A DNA stretch of 48,387 nucleotides from assembly GCA_016213265.1 (NCBI GenBank), contig JACRBA010000074.1:1-48387 (forward strand), written 5' to 3'. Both the position numbers and the translations under genes were made by a program. How positions within the stretch are numbered: the stretch's first letter is position 1; every line of letters starts with the position of its first letter. This DNA is from Burkholderiales bacterium. GTDB taxonomy: Bacteria; Pseudomonadota; Gammaproteobacteria; Burkholderiales; Burkholderiaceae_C. Below the pieces are notes generated by a model. That model saw only the letters and a program-made list of their open reading frames with translations, was not told where the DNA came from and searched no databases. Shown here piece by piece: positions 9,319 through 17,455 of the stretch.

Positions 9319-9394
9319 GGCCTGGTAGCTCAGTTGGTAGAGCAGCGGATTGAAAATCCGCGTGTCGGTGGTTCGATTCCGCCCCAGGCCACCA
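9319..9394 (+). tRNA. tRNA-Phe (GAA)
   Basis: A 76-nt cloverleaf. The acceptor stem GGCCTGG pairs with CCAGGCC, the anticodon stem GCGGA/TCCGC closes the loop TTGAAAA, and the T arm holds GGTTCGATTCC. The anticodon GAA is at 9352-9354, so the tRNA reads UUC/UUU. The CCA end is encoded. It has its own promoter and is followed about 40 bp later by an intrinsic terminator. Confidence 0.97.
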
Positions 9395-9433
9395 AGATAA
9401 AAGCCAAGTGCGACAAGCACCTGGCGCCGTGAA

Positions 9434-9460
9434 AGAGCCCGCCACCGAGCGGGCTTTTTT
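9434..9460 (+). terminator. Rho-independent terminator after tRNA-Phe
   Basis: The stem AGCCCGC (9436-9442) pairs with GCGGGCT (9449-9455) around a 6-nt loop and runs into six T residues (9455-9460). On the other strand three A residues (9432-9434) flank the stem, so it may also stop transcripts coming from the GFA operon. Confidence 0.88.
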
Positions 9461-9493
9461 GCGCCCGCGCGCCGATGCCGCTTCGCGTGTGGG

Positions 9494-9967
9494 CTAGCGG
9501 CTGAGGCCGTGCCGCTGGTGCCACTGCGCGAGCGACTCCTCTGGATAGGCATCGACGCAGACGTCGCCCGCCTGGCGGTGTACCTGCACCCAGCCCGCCT
9601 TGGAGCCCAGCATCATGTGCGTCACCGAGGGCGGCGTGGGCAGCGGGGTGTCGATGGCGCCGGCGTGGGGGTGCACGAGATCGGGCCAGGTGGGGTCCCA
9701 CAGCCACAGCGCGGTGCCGCATTGCCGGCAGAAGTGGCGGTGGCCGGTGCTCTGCTGGCCGTCTTCCATCGTCGCGCGGTAGACCGCGACGTGGTCCATG
9801 CCCTCCACCTTCAGCGTCGTGTGGTCGGCGCCGAGGTTGATGGCGAAGCCGCCGGTGCCGGCGGTCTTGCGGCAGATCGATCAGTAGCAGCGCAGGAAGG
9901 GCACGGGCTCGTGCGACTCGACGCTGAAGCGCACGGCCTGGCAGTGGCAGGATCCTTCGAGCAGCAT
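9494..9967 (-). CDS. GFA-family zinc protein with in-frame TGA at a zinc-cysteine codon
   Basis: Glutathione-dependent formaldehyde-activating (GFA/CENP-V fold) family; members bind zinc through cysteines and many have unknown substrates. From the ATG at 9967, which has a perfect AGGAGG 6 nt upstream, the frame reads 157 codons, a normal size. It shows GSCHCQAVRF (C7, C9), then R-C-Y-TGA-S-I-C-R-K-T-A-G, then CRQCGTALW. The TGA is codon 29 (9881-9883), where the family motif CxCSxCRK has cysteine. Either it is read as selenocysteine (a hairpin follows, see 9849-9883) or it is a nonsense mutation or base error. If translation stops, only 28 residues are made; the next in-frame ATG is at 9808. 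It lies 57 bp after the TPR gene on the same strand, probably in one operon. Confidence 0.75.
9849..9883 (-). promoter_or_regulatory. Candidate SECIS-like hairpin after in-frame TGA
   Basis: Read on the minus strand, the TGA (9883-9881) is followed by 16 nt and then a perfect 6-bp stem CCGCCG/CGGCGG closed by the loop GCAC (9864-9849). The apical loop begins 22 nt after the TGA and its first base is G. Both agree with the general bacterial SECIS pattern: loop 16-37 nt from UGA, and a G in the first two loop positions. In DNA this rich in GC, short hairpins also arise by chance, so this is suggestive only. Confidence 0.35.
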
Positions 9968-10024
9968 GGCGGCCCTCCTCGGCGGTGGTGGGGGCAGCGC
10001 CGGGGCGCGGTGCCGCTGCGCTGC

Positions 10025-11380
10025 CTAGGAGGCCATTTTCTCGACCCAGTGTCGCGTGAGCGGCGACATGGGTTTGGCCATGCGGCGTTCGTTGAGCAGG
10101 GCGCGGCCCACGCTGCGGTGGGGGGCGATGGCGCTGGCGGCGAGCAGGGTGTGGTCGATGAGCTCGCGCTGGGCGTGGCTGCCGCCCAGGCGCCAGGCCT
10201 GGGGGCGGGCGCCATGCAGGGCGGTCACGGCGGCGTCGGCATCGCCGCGGGCCAGGGCGAGCAGGCCGCGCATAAGGGGCAGGCCCACCTCCCGCGCCAC
10301 GGCGTGGTTGCTGCGGCGCGCGTCCTCGGGCGACATGGCGCGTTCGGCGCAGCGGGCCACCCAGGTCTCGGCACGCACCAGCTCGCTGGCGCCCAGCAGG
10401 GCGAGCAGCACGTGCAGGTCCACCAGCGCATGGTGGCCGGCGTGCGCCGCGTCCAGCGGCCAGTCGCGCAGCAGCTCGGTGAAGCGCGCGCCCACGTCCT
10501 CCTGCAGCAGGTGCATGCGCCACAGCAGCGAGACGGCGTCGAGGCGCTCGCGGGCGGTGCGCAGCGCGGGGCCGCTGAGGTGTGCGTCGACCAGGCGGTG
10601 TACGCCCGGCATGTCCAGCGCCTCCAGGCGGAACAGCGCCATCTGCCACCACAGGTGAGTGGCGAAGTCGTTGCCGTCGGCCCAGCCCGGCTGGTGCTGG
10701 CGCAGCCAGGCGGCGCCGTCCTCGAAGCGGCCGAGCCGGTCCATCACCTGGGCCACGGCGAGCACGGCCCAGGGCACGCGGGCGTCGCCCGCCAGGGCGC
10801 GGCGGCCGGCTTCCTCGGCCTGGGGGTAGAGGTGGGACTCGGCCAGGCCGAAGGCGTACAGGCCCAGCACGCAAGGGTAGAGCGGGTCGGTGTCGTCCCA
10901 CTCGGGCAGCACGCGGGCGGGTCGCAGCCGCAGCGCGGCGGTCTCGCCCAGCGCGAGGTCGCAGGCGTGGGCCCAGTGCAGCGCCAGCGCGTCGCGTGGG
11001 TGCTCGAGCAGCAGCTCGCCCCAGGCACGGGCCGCCTGCTGCCAGCGGCCATCGGCCAGGGCGGCCAGCGCGGCGTGGTGCGCCGCTTCGCGCTCCGGCG
11101 CGCCGTGCAGCAGGGGCCCGGCTTCATCGAGCAGCGCGCGCGCCGCCTGCGCATGGCCGGGTTCGCCCTGGGCGAGCAGGTGGCCGGCCAGCAGGATGGC
11201 GGGCATGGCCCAGGCTGGGTCCGCCTCGCGCGCCGCGGCCAGGTCGGCCGTGGGCGCGTCGTAGAAGCTCATCATGCGCCACAGCGCGGCCTCGACGCGG
11301 TCGGCCGCCTCGTGCGAGGCGGTGCCCAGGCGGTTGCCCCGGGGGTCCACGAGCCGGGTCGATTCCGTCGGCGACGTCAT
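10025..11380 (-). CDS. Tetratricopeptide-repeat protein, TTC38-like
   Basis: 451 residues, almost entirely helical and rich in Ala/Leu/Arg, with repeated TPR-like helix pairs, for example ADPAWAMPAILLAGHLLAQG, ALHWAHACDLALGE and AEEAGRRALAGDARVPWAVL. No signal peptide or catalytic motif was seen. Length and pattern resemble the TTC38 group, whose function is unknown. The start at 11380 overlaps the amidase stop by 4 bp (ATGA), so the two are translationally coupled. The role may be as a scaffold for partner proteins, which is inference. Confidence 0.8.
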   Translation of the reverse strand: MTSPTESTRLVDPRGNRLGTASHEAADRVEAALWRMMSFYDAPTADLAAAREADPAWAMPAILLAGHLLAQGEPGHAQAARALLDEAGPLLHGAPEREAAHHAALAALADGRWQQAARAWGELLLEHPRDALALHWAHACDLALGETAALRLRPARVLPEWDDTDPLYPCVLGLYAFGLAESHLYPQAEEAGRRALAGDARVPWAVLAVAQVMDRLGRFEDGAAWLRQHQPGWADGNDFATHLWWQMALFRLEALDMPGVHRLVDAHLSGPALRTARERLDAVSLLWRMHLLQEDVGARFTELLRDWPLDAAHAGHHALVDLHVLLALLGASELVRAETWVARCAERAMSPEDARRSNHAVAREVGLPLMRGLLALARGDADAAVTALHGARPQAWRLGGSHAQRELIDHTLLAASAIAPHRSVGRALLNERRMAKPMSPLTRHWVEKMAS

Positions 11381-12804
11381 GCGCCCAATGTAGCGGATGC
11401 CCCGGCGCCGGCTGGCGGCTCGGGCCAGGGCGGCAGGGCGGGGCGCAGGCGTTCCCACAGATGGGCCAGGCGCAGCACACCCAGGTCGTCGTGGCGGTGG
11501 CCGGCGATCTGCAGCCCGATGGGCAGGCCCTGCGGCGACACGCCCGCCGGCACGGCAATGGCCGGCTGCTCGCTGAAGTTGAAGGGCACCGTGTAGGCGA
11601 TGTGCTCGAAGGGGCGCTCGGGGTCGTCGAGCGGGCTGGCCTGGGTGGCCGGGAAGGCCACATCCGGGCTCACCGGCGAGAGCAGGCCGTCCAGGCCCTG
11701 CATCACCGCCTGCCCGGCCTCGCGCAGGGCCAGCATCTGGCTGTAGCCGGTGAAAACCTCTTCGCCGCTCAGGTGCTCGCCGCGCGCGATCCATTGGCGG
11801 ATGTAGGGCAGCACGCGGGCCTGGCGCTCGGGCGGCAAGGGGCGGAAATCGAGCCACGAGCGCATGCGCCAGAAGCGGTCCAGGCCGTCGATCATGGCGC
11901 GGGTGGTGAAGGGGCCCACCGGCACCACGGTCGCCCCGGCGGCCTCGAAGGCGCGTGCCGCGGCGAGCACGGCGTCGCGCACATCAGGCTGCAGCGGGCT
12001 GCCCCAGCCGGCGTCCAGCCACACGCCCAGGCGCAGGCCGCGCGCGTCGGGCCGCGGCAGCGCCAGCCAGTCGATGGGCTGCGCGGGCAGCGCGGTGGCG
12101 TCCCGCGGGTCGGGCCGGCTCAGCGCCGACATGGCCAGCGCGGCGTCCGCCACGGTGCGCGTCATGGGGCCGGCGACGCGGCCGGCGTAGGTGGGGGCGA
12201 TGGGCACGCGCCCCCAGCTGGGCTTGAAGCCGACGATGCCGCACCAGTGGGCCGGCAGGCGGATGGAGCCGCCGATGTCGGTGCCCAGGTGCAGCGGGCC
12301 GTAGCCGGCGGCCGCGGCGGCCGCGGCGCCGGCGCTGGAGCCACCGGGGTTCAGCCGCGTGTCCCAGGGGTTCCGGCTCAGCCGGTGGAAGCTCGACAGG
12401 CCGGACGACAGCATGCCCCAGTCCGGCATGGTGGTCTTGCCCAGCAGCACGCAGCCGGCCTCGCGCAGGCGTGCGGCGGGCGGGGCGTCGGCGGCAGCCG
12501 GCACCAGCTCGGTGGCGGCGCAGCCCAGGGGCACCGGCACACCGCGCGTGGCGATGTTCTCCTTCAGCGTCACGGGCACGCCGTCCAGCGGCCCCAGTGC
12601 CTCGCCACGCCGCCAGCGCTGCTCGGAAGCGTGGGCGTCGGCCAGGGCCTGGTCGGGCTGGTGGTGCCACAGGGCGGCGATGTGCGGCTCCCAGCGGGCG
12701 ATGTGATCGATCAGCGCTTGCGCCACCTCACGCGGCGAGAGCTCGCTGGCGGCATAGGCGGTGCCAAGTTCGATGGCGCTCAGGGCATGCAGCGGCGTGG
12801 ACAT
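11377..12804 (-). CDS. Amidase, amidase-signature family
   Basis: 475 residues of the amidase-signature family, which hydrolyses amide bonds with a Ser-cisSer-Lys triad. The triad is visible as K81 (VTLKENIATRG), S156 (NPGGSSAGA) and S180 (GTDIGGSIRLPA). GVPVTLKEN and GIVGFKPSWGRVP are also typical. The physiological substrate cannot be inferred; the family covers acylamides, aryl amides and some nitrile-pathway enzymes. No signal peptide. First gene of an apparent amidase-TPR-GFA operon. Confidence 0.92.
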   Translation of the reverse strand: MSTPLHALSAIELGTAYAASELSPREVAQALIDHIARWEPHIAALWHHQPDQALADAHASEQRWRRGEALGPLDGVPVTLKENIATRGVPVPLGCAATELVPAAADAPPAARLREAGCVLLGKTTMPDWGMLSSGLSSFHRLSRNPWDTRLNPGGSSAGAAAAAAAGYGPLHLGTDIGGSIRLPAHWCGIVGFKPSWGRVPIAPTYAGRVAGPMTRTVADAALAMSALSRPDPRDATALPAQPIDWLALPRPDARGLRLGVWLDAGWGSPLQPDVRDAVLAAARAFEAAGATVVPVGPFTTRAMIDGLDRFWRMRSWLDFRPLPPERQARVLPYIRQWIARGEHLSGEEVFTGYSQMLALREAGQAVMQGLDGLLSPVSPDVAFPATQASPLDDPERPFEHIAYTVPFNFSEQPAIAVPAGVSPQGLPIGLQIAGHRHDDLGVLRLAHLWERLRPALPPWPEPPAGAGASATLGA

Positions 12805-12883
12805 CGGGCCATCCTCTCATGGAAGTGTGCAGGCGCCGGGCGCCGCATTTCCGGACAATGCGCGCTTCAACGGAGTTGCAGCG

Positions 12884-13339
12884 ATGTCCAAGAAGTCTTC
12901 CTGTCTGCGTCCCGGTGCGGTGGTCGCCGCCCTCTGCGCCCTCCTGGTCGTGGGGCCCGCCCAGGCCACGCCACCTGCCGCCATCCCGGCCGACATCGTG
13001 CTCGATGGCGGCTACTGCGACAGCATCCGCGGCCTCACCCCGGTGGGCCGCACCGGCATGAAGGGCGTGTGGGTCAACTCCGATTGCGTGGGCACCGACG
13101 CCCTGCTGGGCGGCCCGGCCCGCATCACGTCACAGGGCAAGGGCGCCTACGTGCTGGGTTCGTACGGCAATGGCGCGCCCTATGGTGAGGAGTTCACCTG
13201 GGTCATCAATGCCAACCGCACCTGGCAGGTCTACCGCAGCAACGACGGCCGGCTGGTGAACACGGGCACCTGGTCGCCGGCGCACGAGGCGCGGGCGGTG
13301 CCGGGCGACACGCGATCGAGCGTCGCCGGCGCGCACTGA
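12884..13339 (+). CDS. Small exported protein of unknown function
   Basis: 151 residues. A signal peptide is clear: basic start MSKKSSCLRPG, hydrophobic core AVVAALCALLVVG, cleavage near AQA-TPP. The mature part has two cysteines (GGYC and NSDC), which may form a disulfide in the periplasm, and ends in a polar tail. No family recognised. The ATG at 12884 follows GGAG about 9 nt upstream. Divergent from the amidase gene, convergent with the sulfotransferase. Confidence 0.7.
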   Translation: MSKKSSCLRPGAVVAALCALLVVGPAQATPPAAIPADIVLDGGYCDSIRGLTPVGRTGMKGVWVNSDCVGTDALLGGPARITSQGKGAYVLGSYGNGAPYGEEFTWVINANRTWQVYRSNDGRLVNTGTWSPAHEARAVPGDTRSSVAGAH

Positions 13340-13373
13340 CGCCCCGCCCCCAGGGCGGCCACGGCGCACGCGC

Positions 13374-14279
13374 TCAATAGCGCGGCGACAGGAACCAGTC
13401 GATCGACTCCACCAGCTTGCGGTGCAGCGGGTCCAGGGCCGGCGGCTGCACGCTGGGGTCAAGGTAGCGGAAGGTCTTGAGCTCCGGCGCGAGCAGCGTC
13501 TGCACCCGCCAGCGGTCGTAGGCGTCCAGCTGCGACCGCCCCGCGCGCGTGGCGATGTCGCGGTCGGCGGGCTTGAGCGCATCGGCCTTCCAGGTCTCGA
13601 ACGGCTGCAGCAGCGCCCCTTCGTCCACCTCGCCGGTGGCGTCGTCGGTTTCCATCTCGAGGAAGCGCGCGATGCGGTTGACTTCACGCTTCGGCCGGGC
13701 GGACAGGTCCTCCAGCCGCACGTAGAGCAGCTTGCCGGGCTGCTGCTGGTCGAACTCGCGCACGCTGGCCATCAGGCCGCGCCATTCGCTGCACAGCGAT
13801 TCGATGGGCCGCCAGGCCTCTCCCCAGCCCTTGCCCGGCTCGTTGAGCTCGCGCCGCGAGGCGAACGCCAGCTCGGGGTGGCGCACCATGCAGATGAAGC
13901 GCGCGCCCGAGAACATGCCCGCGATGCGCTTGAGGTGCAGCGCATGCAGGGGGGTCTTCTCCAGCCAGCGGCCGCGTGCGGCCAGCGATCGGCTGCCCAG
14001 CTGCTCGGCCACCAGGCGCAGGAACAGGTCGCGGATGCGCACGGTGTCGCCGGCCAGCAGGTCATCGAAGGCCGCCGGATCCAGGGGCAGCAGGTCCGCC
14101 AGCTCCTTCAGCAGCCCGCGGGCGCCGGCCACGGGCAGGTTGCGGCCATGGGGGCCATGGCCTTCGAGCCGCTCGAAGAAGTGGGTCTCGGGCAGCGTGG
14201 GCAGGCCCAGGTGCTCGGACACCAGGCGCTGGCACAGGGTGGTGCCCGAACGGGCGAATCCGACGATGAAGACCGGCAT
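13374..14279 (-). CDS. PAPS-dependent sulfotransferase family protein
   Basis: 301 residues. The PAPS-binding 5' phosphosulfate loop is GFARSGTTL (residues 7-15) and the 3'-phosphate segment is MVRHPELAFASRREL near residues 136-150. Family members move sulfate from PAPS to hydroxyl or amino groups of lipids, sugars or proteins; the acceptor here is unknown. No signal peptide, so cytosolic. Transcribed alone. Upstream are two tandem hairpins that probably insulate it from the small genes further upstream. Confidence 0.88.
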   Translation of the reverse strand: MPVFIVGFARSGTTLCQRLVSEHLGLPTLPETHFFERLEGHGPHGRNLPVAGARGLLKELADLLPLDPAAFDDLLAGDTVRIRDLFLRLVAEQLGSRSLAARGRWLEKTPLHALHLKRIAGMFSGARFICMVRHPELAFASRRELNEPGKGWGEAWRPIESLCSEWRGLMASVREFDQQQPGKLLYVRLEDLSARPKREVNRIARFLEMETDDATGEVDEGALLQPFETWKADALKPADRDIATRAGRSQLDAYDRWRVQTLLAPELKTFRYLDPSVQPPALDPLHRKLVESIDWFLSPRY

Positions 14280-14344
14280 GTGGCTCCTTTGCGCACATCA
14301 GGGGGCAGGCCGGCGCGAGCATAGCCGCCCACGCTGCCGGCCAT

Positions 14345-14426
14345 GTGAAAGGGCCCCGTGCCGGGGGATGCCGGACGGGGCCGCCACGTGAAACGGCCCC
14401 GTGCCGGGCGATGCCGGACGGGGCCG
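14345..14426 (-). terminator. Two tandem 43-bp hairpin repeats, probable double terminator
   Basis: Two copies of a 39-bp unit (14345-14383 and 14388-14426, period 43 bp) differ at two positions. Each is a hairpin: GGCCCCGT pairs with ACGGGGCC, with an inner CCGG/CCGG stem and a 6-nt loop. Read on the minus strand each stem is followed by TTTCAC, a short T run. They lie between the 85-residue gene and the sulfotransferase, so tandem termination on the minus strand is the simplest reading. Confidence 0.6.
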
Positions 14427-14483
14427 TGTGTGCCGGCGCGACCGCCGGCAGGGGACCGGCCACGCGGGCCGGGAAAGGGACGC

Positions 14484-14741
14484 TCAGCGGTCGCGCTCGC
14501 CGTCGTAGCGGGCCAGCGCCGCGTACAGGTCGGCGGCGAAGCCGGGGTCGCTGTGCTGCACCGACTGGGCCAGGCGGCGCACGTCCTCGGCGCTCATGTC
14601 CTGGCTGCGCGGGGCCTGGTAGGTGAACAGGCCGGCGATCAGGCGGCCGGCGGCGAGGAAGACCTCGGCCAGGGCGCGCGCGCCACGCGGCACGCTGATC
14701 GCAGGCTCGTAGGTGAAGGTCTTGGAGGTGATGGTGCTCAT
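14484..14741 (-). CDS. Hypothetical protein, 85 residues
   Basis: A small protein of unrecognised family. The N-terminus is polar (MSTITSKTFTYEPAIS), followed by an amphipathic or hydrophobic stretch (ALAEVFLAAGRLIAGLF) and a C-terminal helix LAQSVQHSDPGFAADLYAALARYD. That last helix resembles the one in the neighbouring 91-residue protein (LAQADILQSSHPALAESLRELASR), so the two may be diverged duplicates. Start ATG at 14741 with AGGAG about 7 nt upstream. Same strand as the 91-residue gene, about 50 bp downstream of it. Confidence 0.65.
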   Translation of the reverse strand: MSTITSKTFTYEPAISVPRGARALAEVFLAAGRLIAGLFTYQAPRSQDMSAEDVRRLAQSVQHSDPGFAADLYAALARYDGERDR

Positions 14742-14793
14742 GGTGTTTCTCCTGGGGTACAGGTGTCAGGGTGAGGCCGCGGGTGGCGGCCGG

Positions 14794-15069
14794 TCAGCGC
14801 GTCCGCGCCGCAGTGGCGGCGGGCGTCAGGGGTCGGGCGGCGTGGCGCGAGGCCAGCTCGCGCAACGACTCGGCCAGCGCCGGGTGGGAAGACTGCAGGA
14901 TGTCGGCTTGCGCCAGCAGCTCGGGGGCCGCACGACGTTGGCCGGCGGCTTCCAGCGCCTGCCACAGCCCCCGCAGCGTGCGTTCTGCGCGTTGCATCAG
15001 CACCTGACGCAGCGACGCGGCACGGCGGCGCGGCAGGTACAGGCGGGAGGGGTGGCTGAGCGTGGTCAT
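14794..15069 (-). CDS. Hypothetical protein, 91 residues
   Basis: A very basic, Arg-rich small protein (LPRRRAASLRQVLMQRAERTLRGLWQAL) with a C-terminal helix like that of the 85-residue neighbour. The N-terminal Arg/Leu pattern is loosely like small DUF1127-type proteins, but the match is not good enough to assign. It is divergent from the LysR gene across about 130 bp, so that regulator may control this gene pair; this is inference from layout. Confidence 0.55.
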   Translation of the reverse strand: MTTLSHPSRLYLPRRRAASLRQVLMQRAERTLRGLWQALEAAGQRRAAPELLAQADILQSSHPALAESLRELASRHAARPLTPAATAARTR

Positions 15070-15131
15070 TTGGCGTGTCGCCCCGTGGGTGAGGGCGCTT
15101 CTCAGGGTGGGATGGTTCGCATCCTAGGGTT

Positions 15132-15167
15132 TTCACGTACATGGGTCTACTGAATGTTGTTCACGTA
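15132..15167. promoter_or_regulatory. Direct repeats in the LysR/small-gene intergenic region
   Basis: TTCACGTA occurs at 15132-15139 and again at 15160-15167, 28 bp apart, in an unusually AT-rich patch between the divergent genes. A TATAAA-like box (15171-15176) follows on the plus strand before the LysR start. LysR regulators often bind two sites in such a divergent promoter, so this may be the operator. Confidence 0.35.
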
Positions 15168-15200
15168 GGATATAAACGTCATTGATATGGAGGGCGGCCC

Positions 15201-16133
15201 GTGAACTTCCGCACGCTGGATCTGAACCTGCTGCGCGTCTTCGACGCGGTCATGGCCGAGGGCAGCCTGACACGCGCCGCCCAGGTGCTGGCCATGACGC
15301 AGCCGGCGGTGAGCCACGCCATCAAGCGCCTGCACGACGCCGTGGGGGAATCGCTGTTCGAGCGCAGTGCGGGCGGCATGCGCCCCACCGCGCGGGCGCA
15401 GGCCCTGTGGCCGCAGGTGCGCGCGGCGCTGTCAGGCCTGCAGCAGGCGCTGGCGCCGCAGGCGTTCGTACCCGAGCGCGACGCCGTGAACATGCGGCTG
15501 GCGATGGCCGACTCCACCGCCGCGCTGCTGCTGCCCTCGCTCGTGGCGGCCATCGAGGCGCAGCGCGCGCTGGCCAACCTGCGTGTGCAGCCGCTGGCCA
15601 CGCGCGACCCGCGCGGCCTGCTGGAGCGCGGCGAGTCCGACCTCGCCGTGGGCTACTTTCCGGAGGCGGTGGCGCATATCGAGGCGCAGGGCGGCGACGC
15701 GTCGCTGCACCACCAGCGGCTGTCGGACACGCGCTACGTGTGCGTGATGCGGCGCGACCACCCGCTGGCCGCGCCGGGCGCGCTGGATCTGGACGCCTAC
15801 TGCGCCGCCCTGCACCTGCTGGTGAGCTTTTCCGGCCGCCCGCACGGCTTCGTGGACCAGGCGCTGGCCGGGCTGGGCCGACAGCGCCGCATCGTGCTGA
15901 CGGTGAACCAGTTCTTCACGGCCGGCCGGGTGGTGACCCGCTCGGACCTGCTCACCGTGCTGCCCGAGAGCTTCGTGGCGGCCACCGGCTTCCAGACCGA
16001 GCTGGTGACGCGCGAGCTGCCCTTCGAGCTGGGCCGCATCCACGTGGAGATGCTGTGGCACCTGCGCCGCGACAACGACCCCGCGCACCGCTGGCTGCGG
16101 GGGCTGATCGAGGCGGCGGACTGGGGCGCCTGA
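15201..16133 (+). CDS. LysR-family transcriptional regulator
   Basis: 310 residues. The N-terminal winged helix is clear: LDLNLLRVFDAVMAEGSLTRAA and QVLAMTQPAVSHAIKRL, with SLFERSAGGMRPTARA as the wing. The rest is a type 2 periplasmic-binding-like effector domain; the overall pattern is close to the NodD/LinR/PcpR-like branch. The effector is unknown. The GTG at 15201 is chosen because it follows GGAGG and gives the standard MNFRTLDLNLL start. Divergent from the two small genes. Confidence 0.93.
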   Translation: MNFRTLDLNLLRVFDAVMAEGSLTRAAQVLAMTQPAVSHAIKRLHDAVGESLFERSAGGMRPTARAQALWPQVRAALSGLQQALAPQAFVPERDAVNMRLAMADSTAALLLPSLVAAIEAQRALANLRVQPLATRDPRGLLERGESDLAVGYFPEAVAHIEAQGGDASLHHQRLSDTRYVCVMRRDHPLAAPGALDLDAYCAALHLLVSFSGRPHGFVDQALAGLGRQRRIVLTVNQFFTAGRVVTRSDLLTVLPESFVAATGFQTELVTRELPFELGRIHVEMLWHLRRDNDPAHRWLRGLIEAADWGA

Positions 16134-16155
16134 GCGCCCCCGCGCGCCTGGGGCG

Positions 16156-17352
16156 TCAGCCGGCCAGCACGGCCGCCATGGCGGCGGCGGTGCGCTCGAC
16201 GTTGCGCTCGTTCAGGCCGGCCACGCACATGCGGCCGGAGCGCACCAGGTACACGCCGAACTCCTCGCGCAGGCGGTCCACCTGGGCGGGCGTCAGGCCG
16301 GTGTAGCTGAACATGCCGCGCTGGGTGAGGAAATAGCCGAAGTCGCGCCCGGGCAGCTTGGCCTGCAGCACGTCATGCAGGCGCTGGCGCATGGCGAGGA
16401 TGCGCGCGCGCATCGCGTCCACCTCGGCGGCCCACTGCGTGCGCAGCTCGGGCGTGCCCAGCACCGTGGCCACCAGCTGGCCGGCATGCAGCGGCGGGTT
16501 GGAGTAATTGCGGCGCACCGTGAACTTCAGCTGGCCCAGCACGCAGGCGGCCTGCGCCGCATCGGGGCAGACCACGCTGAGCGCACCGCAGCGCTCGCCG
16601 TACACGCTCATGTTCTTGGAGAACGAGTTGGCGACGAAGAACGACAGCCCGGCATCGGTGAGCGCGCGCACCGCGTAGGCGTCGGCCTCGATGCCGTCGC
16701 CGAAGCCCTGGTAGGCCAGGTCGAGGAAGGCGATGAGCCCGCGCTCCTTGAGCACCGGCACCAGCGCGTCCCATTGCGCGGTGGTGAGGTCCACCCCGGT
16801 GGGGTTGTGGCAGCAGGCGTGCAGCAGCACCACGGTGCGCCCGGGCAGCGCGCGCAGCGTCTCGCACATGGCCTCGAAGCGCAGGCCGCCGGTGGCCGGG
16901 TCGTAGTAGGGATAGGTCTGCACCGACAGGCCGGCGCCTTCGAACACGGCCTTGTGGTTGTCCCAGGTGGGCTCGCTCACGCAGATGGCGCTGCCGGGGA
17001 ACCAGGTGTGGATGAAATCGGCGCCCACCTTGAGGCCGCCGCTGGAGCCCACCGACTGGATGGTGGCGATGCTCCCGCCGGTGACGGCCGTGTGCGACTC
17101 GCCCCACAGCAGGGCCTGCACGGCGCTGCGGAAGGCGGGCAGGCCTTCCATCGGCAGGTAGGGCTTGGGGCCCACCTGGGCGGCGAGGATGGCCTCGGCC
17201 CGCTGCACCGAGCCCATCACCGGGATGCGGCCCGCGTCGTCGAAGTAGATGCCGATCGACAGGTTGATCTTGTCGGTGCGCGGGTCCTTCTGGAAGTCCT
17301 CGTTCAGCGACAGGATGGGGTCACCGGGGTAGGGCGTGATGTGGGCGAACAT
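16156..17352 (-). CDS. tyrB: Aromatic/aspartate aminotransferase, class I
   Basis: 398 residues of the PLP-dependent class I aminotransferases closest to TyrB/AspC, which exchange amino groups among aspartate, tyrosine, phenylalanine and 2-oxoglutarate. The PLP lysine is K246 in ANSFSKNMSVYGER; HACCHNPTGVD holds the cofactor-ring Asn, DLAYQGFGDG follows, and the carboxylate arginine is in LVRSGRMCVAGL. Begins MFAHITPYPGDPIL, standard for the family. Which substrate dominates cannot be told by eye, so tyrB rather than aspC is a preference. Confidence 0.88.
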   Translation of the reverse strand: MFAHITPYPGDPILSLNEDFQKDPRTDKINLSIGIYFDDAGRIPVMGSVQRAEAILAAQVGPKPYLPMEGLPAFRSAVQALLWGESHTAVTGGSIATIQSVGSSGGLKVGADFIHTWFPGSAICVSEPTWDNHKAVFEGAGLSVQTYPYYDPATGGLRFEAMCETLRALPGRTVVLLHACCHNPTGVDLTTAQWDALVPVLKERGLIAFLDLAYQGFGDGIEADAYAVRALTDAGLSFFVANSFSKNMSVYGERCGALSVVCPDAAQAACVLGQLKFTVRRNYSNPPLHAGQLVATVLGTPELRTQWAAEVDAMRARILAMRQRLHDVLQAKLPGRDFGYFLTQRGMFSYTGLTPAQVDRLREEFGVYLVRSGRMCVAGLNERNVERTAAAMAAVLAG

Positions 17353-17455
17353 GGCGGCGGGCGGCAGCGGCCGCGGGGGCGGCCGGCAAGAGGCGACAGG
17401 AACCGCGGATTATCCCGCGCCCGGGGTGTGGCGGCGGACCGCCGATGCGGGCCGT

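Noticed and set aside
14345-14426. CRISPR-like repeat
   Set aside because: Only two copies, spacing of 4 bp, self-complementary and next to a gene end; terminator-like.
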